From NCBI GenBank assembly GCA_036524155.1, contig DATDCV010000493.1:1-13454 (forward strand): a stretch of DNA of 13,454 bases. Reading direction: 5' to 3'. The notes beneath the pieces were generated by a model. It saw nothing but the letters and a program-made list of their open reading frames with translations, was not told the DNA's origin and did not search any database. This DNA is from DATDCV01 sp036524155. GTDB lineage: Bacteria > Verrucomicrobiota > Verrucomicrobiia > Limisphaerales > UBA8199. Positions within the stretch are counted from its first letter, which is position 1, and each line of letters opens with the position of its first letter. Below, piece after piece: positions 6,127 to 12,642 of this stretch. Position numbers and translations under genes: made by a program.

Positions 6127-7158
6127 ATGCCTTCGTCTTCCTCTCAACCTATCTTCATAGCGACGCGTGGCAGCGCCCTCGCCCTCGCGCAAGCGAACAT
6201 GGTGCTGGCCCAATGCCGCGCCGCTTTTCCCAAACTTCATTTCGAACTGAAGATCATTAAAACTACGGGCGACAAACTCCAAACCGCCGCCCTTGCTCAA
6301 GAAGGCAAAGACCTGCCGAAAGGGCTCTTCACGAAGGAACTCGAAGTCGCGCTCCTCAAGCACAAAGCCGACCTCGCGGTCCACAGTCTGAAGGACCTGC
6401 CAACGGAAGTGCCCGCCGGGCTCAAACTGGGCGCGGTCGGCAAACGCGCTGATGTCCGAGACGTCCTGATTTACCGCGACGAGGCCTGGCTTCGCGCCGC
6501 CGAAGCGGACCACCACTCGGCCGAATGGTCCCCCGGGCAATCTCACCGGCGCGGCTTCGGGCCAAAGCTCACAATTTCCAGCCTGCCGCAGGGCGCGGTC
6601 GTGGCCACGAGTAGCACCCGGCGCCGGGCGCAACTGCTGGCCTCCAACCCGGGCCTTAGAGTTCCCGATATCCGTGGCAACGTCGTCACTCGCATGCAGA
6701 AGCTCGCGGAAAAACCGGAGCTGGATGCCACCATACTCGCGCTGGCAGGAATCTCCCGGCTCAACTTCCGTGTCACCGCCGAGGGCCGGCTCGAGGGCGA
6801 CGCGGTTCCTGACGGTTTGCTCGCCACGATCCTTGATCCGGAGGTGATGCTTCCCTGTGTGGGTCAGGGCGCGATCGGCATTGAAATCCGGGAGGACGAC
6901 GAGCGGATCGCGACCATCTGCGAACGTCTCAACCATTTCAACACCCATCAATGCGTCATGGCCGAGCGGGCGTTCCTTGCCGCCATGGGTGGGGGTTGCC
7001 AAAGCCCCGTAGCGGCCTATGCCGAAATAACGGGCGAGAAACTGCGCATGCGCGCGCTCTCGTTCACCACCGGCCCGCTCCGCCGTTCCGACGCTACCGC
7101 TCCGATCAAAGACCCGATCGGCCTTGGCGAGAGGCTCGCCGCCGACTTGAAGGGGTGA
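6127..7158 (+). CDS. hemC: Hydroxymethylbilane synthase (porphobilinogen deaminase, HemC)
   Basis: The enzyme polymerises four porphobilinogens into hydroxymethylbilane on a covalent dipyrromethane cofactor, in the cytoplasm. Visible motifs are IATRGSALALAQ near the start, KTTGDK, GLFTKELE, the catalytic HSLKDLP (Asp90 corresponds to the essential Asp of the family), TSSTRRRAQL (161-170), DIRGNVVTRM, LPCVGQGAIGIE, and the cofactor-anchoring Cys291 in MGGGCQSPVAAYAE. The length is 343 residues against a usual 300-320. The excess is a stretch of about 26-28 residues between RDVLIYRD (111-118) and SSLPQGAVVATSS, at the linker between domains 1 and 2. ATG 6127 lies nine bases after the hemA stop, so the two genes are probably cotranscribed. 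A GC-rich hairpin covers the hemA tail just upstream. Confidence 0.95.
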   Translation: MPSSSSQPIFIATRGSALALAQANMVLAQCRAAFPKLHFELKIIKTTGDKLQTAALAQEGKDLPKGLFTKELEVALLKHKADLAVHSLKDLPTEVPAGLKLGAVGKRADVRDVLIYRDEAWLRAAEADHHSAEWSPGQSHRRGFGPKLTISSLPQGAVVATSSTRRRAQLLASNPGLRVPDIRGNVVTRMQKLAEKPELDATILALAGISRLNFRVTAEGRLEGDAVPDGLLATILDPEVMLPCVGQGAIGIEIREDDERIATICERLNHFNTHQCVMAERAFLAAMGGGCQSPVAAYAEITGEKLRMRALSFTTGPLRRSDATAPIKDPIGLGERLAADLKG

Positions 7159-7194
7159 GCGAGGTCCTGGGTTCGAATTCCGAGGTCCAAAGTC

Positions 7195-7213
7195 GCCCGT
7201 TTGCGAAGCGGGC
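7195..7213 (+). other. Small hairpin in the hemC to cobA-hemD gap
   Basis: GCCCGTTT (7195-7202) pairs with AAGCGGGC (7206-7213) around a GCG loop, with one G-U pair. It sits 37 bases after the hemC stop and 57 bases before the next start. No U-tract follows, so intrinsic termination is unlikely. An mRNA processing or stability role is possible but not demonstrated. Confidence 0.35.
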
Positions 7214-7270
7214 ACCGGGCCTCAGCCTTACCGTTGCACCGTCCTCAAATCGCGCCTAGACTAAGCGTCG

Positions 7271-8818
7271 ATGAAACCAAAGGGCATGGTATACCTGGTA
7301 GGCGCCGGACCCGGCGACGCCGGGCTGCTGACGCTGCGCGGGGCGGAACTGCTGCGTCGTGCGGACGTCGTCGTCTATGATGCCCTCGTCAACGCCGACC
7401 TGCTGCGACTTGCGCCCCAAACCGCCGAGATCATCTTCGGCGGCAAGCGCGCCCGGGAACATGCGTTGCCGCAAAGCGAACTGAACGGCCTTTTGATTAC
7501 CAAGGCCAGGGAAGGCAAAACCGTGGTGCGTTTGAAGGGAGGCGATCCTTATGTCTTTGGCCGCGGCGGCGAGGAAGCCGAGCAACTCGCTGAGGCGCAC
7601 ATTCCCTTCGAAGTCGTTCCAGGCGTCTCGTCCTTCGTCGCGGTTCCCAATTACGCCGGAGTGCCGCTGACCCACCGGGACTTCTGTTCGAGGCTCACCT
7701 TGATCACCGGCCACGAAGACCCGGCGAAAGAAGCGGCCGGCATCGATTGGCCGCAGGTCGCCAGAACCCCGGGAACCCAGGTGATCATGATGGGAACCGA
7801 TCGGATCAGCGCCATCGCCCATACCCTCGTTAGCCACGGCATGGATCCCGCTACTCCGATCGCGGTCGTGCGCTGGGGAACCACCGGACGCCAGCATTCG
7901 ATCGCCGGCACGCTCGCAACCATCAGTGACATCGCCGCGCAGGCCAACATCAAGCCGCCAACTGTTGCGGTCATCGGCCGGGTCGTTTCACTCCGTCCCA
8001 AACTGAACTGGTTCGAAAGTCGCCCGCTCTTCGGTCAACGCATCGTTGTTACCCGTGCTCGCGATCAGGCCGCTCAGCTCGCGCGTCCTCTGCTCGAGTT
8101 GGGCGCCGACGTGCTCGAGATCCCGGTCATAAAAATTGAGCCCCCTTCGCGCCGGGAGGATCTTGTGGACGCCCTGCTCGAACTCAACAGTTACGATTGG
8201 CTCGTCTTCACCAGTCCCAACGGCGTCACCACTTTTTTCGATTATTTCTTCCGCCAATTCCACGACATGCGTGACATCGGCGGGGTGCGCATCGCCGCCG
8301 TCGGACCGGCAACCGCCCAGAAGCTAAAAGACCTGCATCTCCAGGTGGATCTGATGCCCGATGAAGCGCTCGCCGCGAATATTGCTGAATCCTTCGCCGG
8401 ATTTGAAAGTATCGAGAATTTAAGGATCTGCTTGCTACGCGCCGAGGTAGCCAACCGCGAGCTTCCGCAGGCGCTCACGGCCCTCGGTGCGATTGTGGAT
8501 GACATCCCCGTTTACAGAACAGTCCTCGAAGCCGAGGACACGAACGGTCACGCCGCCAAGTTCCTCGAAGCCGGCGCCGATTGGATAACCTTCACGAGTG
8601 GCTCGACGGTTGAAAACTTCCACTCCCGGTTCAATCTCCCGGCATTGCTAGAGAAGTTCCCCCGCACCAGGCTAGCCTCGATCGGCCCTGAAACCTCGAA
8701 AGCCCTGGCCCAAGTCGCCCTCAAACCCGACGTAGAGGCCCGCCAGCATACAGCCGAAGGTTTGGCCAAAGCGGTTCTCGGCGCAGTAAAACCGGCCGCT
8801 CCCGGGTCCAATCACTGA
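7271..8818 (+). CDS. cobA/hemD: Fused uroporphyrinogen-III C-methyltransferase / uroporphyrinogen-III synthase
   Basis: This is a 515-residue two-domain enzyme. Residues 5-245 are an SAM-dependent uroporphyrinogen-III methyltransferase (SUMT), with VGAGPGDAGLLTLRG (10-24), VVYDALV, VVRLKGGDPYVFGRGGEE (85-102), VVPGVSS (115-121), GVPLTHRDFCS and TGHE. It turns uroporphyrinogen III into precorrin-2 for siroheme or cobalamin. Residues 254-505 are uroporphyrinogen-III synthase (HemD), with GQRIVVTRARDQAAQL, FTSPNGV (313-319), AAVGPATAQKL and ITFTSGSTVENF. It cyclises the HemC product hydroxymethylbilane. The fusion places sequential active sites on one chain beside hemC. ATG 7271 is chosen; an in-frame ATG at 7286 also precedes the first motif. 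The 112 bases after hemC hold a small hairpin (7195-7213) but no clear promoter or terminator. Confidence 0.93.
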   Translation: MKPKGMVYLVGAGPGDAGLLTLRGAELLRRADVVVYDALVNADLLRLAPQTAEIIFGGKRAREHALPQSELNGLLITKAREGKTVVRLKGGDPYVFGRGGEEAEQLAEAHIPFEVVPGVSSFVAVPNYAGVPLTHRDFCSRLTLITGHEDPAKEAAGIDWPQVARTPGTQVIMMGTDRISAIAHTLVSHGMDPATPIAVVRWGTTGRQHSIAGTLATISDIAAQANIKPPTVAVIGRVVSLRPKLNWFESRPLFGQRIVVTRARDQAAQLARPLLELGADVLEIPVIKIEPPSRREDLVDALLELNSYDWLVFTSPNGVTTFFDYFFRQFHDMRDIGGVRIAAVGPATAQKLKDLHLQVDLMPDEALAANIAESFAGFESIENLRICLLRAEVANRELPQALTALGAIVDDIPVYRTVLEAEDTNGHAAKFLEAGADWITFTSGSTVENFHSRFNLPALLEKFPRTRLASIGPETSKALAQVALKPDVEARQHTAEGLAKAVLGAVKPAAPGSNH

Positions 8819-8877
8819 CGCGCGCAGCAGACTCCGAATTTACTTTTTTCTAAGGCCTTTCTGCCCGCGCACTCCGC

Positions 8878-8916
8878 CGTGGGGGACGTTCTCGCGCCTC
8901 ACAGGATTCCCCCACG
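8878..8916. terminator. Hairpin between convergent genes, possible bidirectional terminator
   Basis: CGTGGGGGA (8878-8886) pairs perfectly with TCCCCCACG (8908-8916) across a 21-base loop. It lies in the 99-base gap between the hemD stop (8818) and the stop of the convergent aminotransferase gene (8918). The position fits a shared terminator. Against this, the loop is long and no U-tract follows on either strand. A separate T-run (TTACTTTTTT at 8840-8849) lies before the hairpin on the plus strand. Confidence 0.4.
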
Positions 8917-8917
8917 C

Positions 8918-10273
8918 TCAGACGGAACTCAACTTGTCCCGGTTCTCATAGACCTTGAGGATGGCGTCAGCGACGTCGTCCATGTCGGACCGGGCACCGA
9001 GCAAGGGCCCCGAGGCCCACAGCATTACCATTTCCTCGCAGACCTGGTCGCACCTGGGGCAAGTCATTTCCTCGCGGAACCGCTTCAGCCGTTGAGCAGG
9101 GAACATCTTCTCGTAGGCCCTGGTTTTCACGATATTGTCCACCCACGGCTCGCGGTGCAGCCCCCGCTCGATGTAGGGGCTCAGGTTGACGCCTTCGGCG
9201 TCAACGGCCTTGAGGAACCGGGCGCGATCAATATTGTTACAGTGCTCCTTCTTGTAGCTCATCGCATACAAGTAGAACGAACCGCTGGTGGTACCCGGGT
9301 AGAGCTTCTGGGGAATGACCGCCGGGCAGTCTTTGAGTCGGGAAGTTAGATACGCCGCGTTCTCATTCCGTTTCAGGAACCGTTCCCGGGCGCCGTCCAA
9401 CTGCGCCAACAGGACCGCCGCTTCGAACTCGTTCATCCGGTACTTGGGGCCGATCACTTCGGTGCGTCCTCGGCGGGAAGTCCCGTGGTTGTGGACTGTG
9501 TAGCATTTATCCATGAGTGCTTCGTCATCGCCGACAATGGCCCCGCCCTCGCCACAGGCGATCGTCTTGCTGGTCTGAAAACTGAAACAGCCCAGGCTCG
9601 CAATGGTACCGAGTTTCTTTCCCTGGTATTCCGAGAGGTGCGCCTGGGCAGCGTCTTCGATCACCGGGAGATTGCGTTTGCGGGCGATCTCCATGATCCG
9701 CTCCAGATGGGCGGGTTGGCCCATCATGTGGACCGGCATAATCGCCCGCGTGTTCTCGGTGATCCGCCGTTCTACGTCGTCCGGATCGAGTTGGTAGGAA
9801 GCCGGATCCAGGTCGGCGAGCACTGGCAGCGCCCGAGCCGACAGAATGCCGGCAATCGTCCCCGGGTCCGTGTAGGGCGAGGTGATGACCTCGTCCCCCG
9901 GGCCAATGCCCAGGGCTTCCACACAGGTATGCAGCGACTGAGTGCCCGAGCCGGTGGCCACGCAGAACCGCGAACCCATCAGCTTCGCGTACTCTTTCTC
10001 GAACGTAGCGACGGTGCCGGAAGCGGACTGGATCCGGCACCAAATGCCGCTCCGGGTGGTCTTCACCACCGCGTCAACCAGCTTGTCGTCGATGTATGGC
10101 CACGCCGGCCATGACTTGTTCTTCCGAACGGGTTCCCCGCCGAGAATGGCCAGCTTGCCGGCTCTTCTGGTGACGTCAGCGTATGCGGGCAGCGTGGTTG
10201 AAGTCACTGCCGCCAGAGAGGTGGCCGAGGCGGCCGCGATGAACTGTCGCCGAGATAAATTATTCGATTTCAT
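8918..10273 (-). CDS. Tat-exported DegT/DnrJ/EryC1/StrS-family PLP aminotransferase
   Basis: This 451-residue fold-type I aminotransferase belongs to the DegT/DnrJ/EryC1/StrS family, whose members usually aminate keto-sugars or cyclitols in the cytoplasm. Visible: GTQSLHTCVEALGIGPGDEVI (109-129 region), PVIEDAAQAHLSEYQGK with Asp208 as the PLP ring-nitrogen contact, and SFQTSKTIACGEGGAI with Lys236 as the Schiff-base lysine. All catalytic residues look intact. The amino end is a textbook twin-arginine signal: SRRQF at 7-11, a hydrophobic Ala-rich core and AYA at 30-32 for cleavage. The start is ATG 10273, preceded by GGAG six bases upstream; a GTG at 10306 would merely lengthen the signal. 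The C-terminal CPRCDQVCEEM segment aligns in style with the CPVAER-like motif of scyllo-inosine aminotransferases. No sugar-synthesis genes flank it, so the substrate is unknown. Confidence 0.88.
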   Translation of the reverse strand: MKSNNLSRRQFIAAASATSLAAVTSTTLPAYADVTRRAGKLAILGGEPVRKNKSWPAWPYIDDKLVDAVVKTTRSGIWCRIQSASGTVATFEKEYAKLMGSRFCVATGSGTQSLHTCVEALGIGPGDEVITSPYTDPGTIAGILSARALPVLADLDPASYQLDPDDVERRITENTRAIMPVHMMGQPAHLERIMEIARKRNLPVIEDAAQAHLSEYQGKKLGTIASLGCFSFQTSKTIACGEGGAIVGDDEALMDKCYTVHNHGTSRRGRTEVIGPKYRMNEFEAAVLLAQLDGARERFLKRNENAAYLTSRLKDCPAVIPQKLYPGTTSGSFYLYAMSYKKEHCNNIDRARFLKAVDAEGVNLSPYIERGLHREPWVDNIVKTRAYEKMFPAQRLKRFREEMTCPRCDQVCEEMVMLWASGPLLGARSDMDDVADAILKVYENRDKLSSV

Positions 10274-10373
10274 TGTTCGCTCCGGGGTTCTTTGGTCACA
10301 ACACACAGCCTAGGCCCGGGGATTTGCTCGCACAAGCGCAAAGGAAAATCCCCGCTTTTGCAGCAATCACTCA

Positions 10374-10401
10374 TTGACCGACTCGCGTTTCGCGCTAAAG
10401 T
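10374..10401 (+). promoter_or_regulatory. Probable sigma-70 type promoter for argD-argF
   Basis: TTGACC (10374-10379) and TAAAGT (10396-10401) are separated by 16 bases in the 163-base divergent gap between the aminotransferase and argD. The -35 matches TTGACA at five positions and the -10 matches TATAAT at four. Transcription would start near 10408, about 29 bases before the argD ATG. No ArgR box is apparent to me. Upstream, GGGGA (10318-10322) and TCCCC can enclose a small hairpin that may belong to the leader of the divergent gene. Confidence 0.45.
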
Positions 10402-10436
10402 GGTCCCTTGTTTTTCTGATACGCCGATACACTGAG

Positions 10437-11720
10437 ATGAAAGAAATTGTGCCAGCGCCGCCACCGATTGTGCGCAACGAAGCCGCTGCCGTGCAGGAGC
10501 TGTTCGAGCAATACGTGATCCCCAGCTACGGCCGATTCGAGATCGTAATGTCTCATGGCCAGGGGAGCCACGTGTTTGACATTACGGGCAAAAGGTATCT
10601 GGATCTCGGCGGCGGAATTGCAGTGAGCGCGCTGGGCCATGCGCATCCTGCGATTATCCAGGCCCTGGTGGAGCAGTCCCAAAAGCTGATCCACAGCTCG
10701 AATTATTACTACCACGAGCCCCAGGGCCGCCTTGCGCAGGCGCTGGTGCGTCTGGTAGCCCCGGGCAAATGCTTCTTCTGCAACAGCGGCGGTGAGGCTA
10801 ACGAGGGGCTCTTCAAGCTGGCTCGGAAGTTCGGTCACGAAGAAGGCCGGTTTGAGGTTCTGACCACGATCAACTCCTTCCATGGCCGGACCCTCGCGGG
10901 GATCGCTGCGACCGGTCAGGAGAAGGTCAAGAAAGGTTTCGAGCCGATGGTCCCGGGTTTCCGGCAAGTCCCCTACAATGACCTCGAGGCGCTCGAAGCC
11001 GCAATTTCCCCCGCAACGGCGGCGGTGCTTGTCGAAGGCATCCAGGGCGAAGGTGGCGTGACACCGGCCACGGCCGATTATTTACTGGGGCTGCGCGAAC
11101 TGTGCAACCGATTGAACTTGCTGCTGCTGATGGACGGCGTCCAGGATGGGCATTTTCGGACGGGGAGATTCCAAAGCTTCCAAAGAATCCTCGAACCCGA
11201 CCTGAAGGGATTCCTGCCGGACGGACTGTCGATGGCCAAGTCGCTCGGCGGCGGATTTCCGATCGGTGCCTTCTGGGTCCGGGCGCCATATGCGGACCTG
11301 CTGGGCGCAGGGAGCCACGGTACGACCTACGGCGGCTCCCCCCTCGCCTGCGCGGTTGCTTTGAAGGTGCTGGAGGTCATCGAACGCGGAAACCTGGCTG
11401 ACAATGCACGGCGAGTTGGCGAACTGCTTAAGGCCGGTCTCGATCAAATCTCACGCCAGTTCCCAGGCGTGGTAAGAACGGTTCGAGGGCTGGGCCTGAT
11501 GATTGGTTTTGAGCTCGCCTCGGCGATTCCCAACCTGCCGGGTGATCCCCAGAAGAGTGTCGCGGTCCGTTTCGTGAATCTTCTGCACTCCGCGGGCCTG
11601 TTGACCATCCCAGCCGGCGCCCATGTGGTGCGCCTGTTGCCCCCGCTCAACCTGAAAATCGCCGAGGCAGAAGAAGCCTTGGCAGTGATCGAATCAGCCG
11701 TCGCGCGGTTGGCCGATTAG
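10437..11720 (+). CDS. argD: Acetylornithine aminotransferase-type class III PLP aminotransferase (ArgD)
   Basis: This 427-residue cytoplasmic PLP enzyme is expected to interconvert N-acetylglutamate semialdehyde and N-acetylornithine in arginine synthesis. Visible: YLDLGGGIAVSALGHAHP (54-71), FFCNSGGEANEGLFKLAR (113-130) for PLP phosphate binding, SFHGRTLAG (147-155), VEGIQGEGGV (199-208), Asp233 and Gln236 at the PLP ring, and the Schiff-base Lys268 in SMAKSLGGGFPIGAF. One oddity is that the usual DEVQ/DEIQ is DGVQ here and is followed by DGHFRTGRFQSFQRIL rather than TGxGRTG. ATG 10437 is chosen; the frame is open back to TTG 10374, but that TTG coincides with the promoter -35. argF follows 25 bases after the stop, which supports an arginine role over other omega-aminotransferases. 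Confidence 0.9.
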   Translation: MKEIVPAPPPIVRNEAAAVQELFEQYVIPSYGRFEIVMSHGQGSHVFDITGKRYLDLGGGIAVSALGHAHPAIIQALVEQSQKLIHSSNYYYHEPQGRLAQALVRLVAPGKCFFCNSGGEANEGLFKLARKFGHEEGRFEVLTTINSFHGRTLAGIAATGQEKVKKGFEPMVPGFRQVPYNDLEALEAAISPATAAVLVEGIQGEGGVTPATADYLLGLRELCNRLNLLLLMDGVQDGHFRTGRFQSFQRILEPDLKGFLPDGLSMAKSLGGGFPIGAFWVRAPYADLLGAGSHGTTYGGSPLACAVALKVLEVIERGNLADNARRVGELLKAGLDQISRQFPGVVRTVRGLGLMIGFELASAIPNLPGDPQKSVAVRFVNLLHSAGLLTIPAGAHVVRLLPPLNLKIAEAEEALAVIESAVARLAD

Positions 11721-11745
11721 GCCCGCCCGCACGCCCCCGGAAAAG

Positions 11746-12642
11746 ATGAAAAACCTCATTAGCATCGAGCAGCTTTCCAGTTTGGACATCCAAACTATTG
11801 TGGCCAAAGCCGCAGTGCTCAAAAAGCAACGCGGGCAACCGGGACCCCGGCCGCTGACCGGGCGAATCTGGGCCCTGTTGTTTGCCAAATCCTCGACCCG
11901 GACTCGGGTCTCCTTCGAAGTGGGGATTCGCGAATTGGGAGGCGACGTGATCTTCCTGCCGGCGAGCGAGATTCAGCTCGGACGCGGAGAACCGATTAAA
12001 GACACCGCCCGCGTGCTGGGCCGGATGGTGCACGGGGCGGTGTTCCGGACCTTTGCGCAAAGGGACGTGGAGGATTTTGCCCGCTATTCCGGCATTCCGA
12101 CGATCAACGCGCTGACTGACGAGGAGCACCCGTGCCAAATCCTGGCGGACGTCTTCAGCTTCGAGGAAAGATGCGGCACGATCCGAAACAAGGTCGTGAC
12201 GTTCGTCGGGGACGGGGCGTCCAACGTGGCGAACTCCTGGATTTTTGCCGCGGCCAAGCTAGGGTTCGAGTTACGCATCGCTGCCCCCAAGGCGTTTCAA
12301 CCGTCCGCGGGTCTAGTTCAGCGATCCGGCGGCCATGTGCTTTGCACGGAAGACGTCCTGGCCGCGGCCAATGGCGCCGACCTGCTGTACACCGACGTCT
12401 GGGTTTCGATGGGGAAGGAAGCCGAGTCGGCCGAACGGCTCAGCCAGATGCGCGGGTATCAAGTTAACCGCGACGTGGTGGCGCGCGCCAAGCCCGGCGC
12501 GCTGGTGATGCACTGCCTGCCGGCTTATCGCGGAAAAGAGATCGATGAGGAAACGTTTGAGGCAAACGCCTCGATGATCTTCGATCAGGCCGAGAACCGC
12601 CTGCACGTGCAGAAATCCATCCTGGACTGGCTGGTGAATTAG
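11746..12642 (+). CDS. argF: Ornithine carbamoyltransferase (ArgF)
   Basis: The enzyme transfers the carbamoyl group from carbamoyl phosphate to ornithine, giving citrulline, in the cytoplasm. At 298 residues it is near the usual 300-310. Visible in order: carbamoyl-phosphate motif KSSTRTRVSFE (48-58), QLGRGEPIKDTARVLGRM (77-94), HPCQILAD (128-135), the Rossmann-type VGDGASNVANS (154-164), DVWVSMGKE (217-225) for ornithine, and HCLPAYRG (256-263) with the conserved Cys-Leu-Pro loop, Tyr replacing the more common His. These favour ornithine over aspartate or N-acetyl/succinyl-ornithine as acceptor, although paralogue specificity cannot be settled by eye. It probably forms an operon with argD. 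Its TAG stop overlaps the convergent pseudouridine synthase stop. Confidence 0.95.
   Translation: MKNLISIEQLSSLDIQTIVAKAAVLKKQRGQPGPRPLTGRIWALLFAKSSTRTRVSFEVGIRELGGDVIFLPASEIQLGRGEPIKDTARVLGRMVHGAVFRTFAQRDVEDFARYSGIPTINALTDEEHPCQILADVFSFEERCGTIRNKVVTFVGDGASNVANSWIFAAAKLGFELRIAAPKAFQPSAGLVQRSGGHVLCTEDVLAAANGADLLYTDVWVSMGKEAESAERLSQMRGYQVNRDVVARAKPGALVMHCLPAYRGKEIDEETFEANASMIFDQAENRLHVQKSILDWLVN

Noticed and set aside
7161..7188. Direct repeat GAGGTCC at 7161-7167 and 7182-7188
   Set aside because: Seven bases, two copies only, no symmetry or operator-like context; not distinguishable from chance.
5329..7215. A 628-codon open frame on the minus strand across hemA and hemC
   Set aside because: It lies fully antisense to two genes with intact catalytic motifs, its product shows no recognisable domain and is rich in Arg/Gly/Asp as expected from reading GC-rich codons backwards.
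7161..7215. tRNA-like sequence (GGGTTCGAATTCC followed by a hairpin)
   Set aside because: The TTCGAAT resembles a T-loop, but no five-base T stem, acceptor stem or anticodon arm can be built around it.
9485..10114. A 209-codon plus-strand frame opposite the DegT gene
   Set aside because: It is antisense to a gene with clear PLP-site motifs and a good ribosome binding site, and has no recognisable domain itself.
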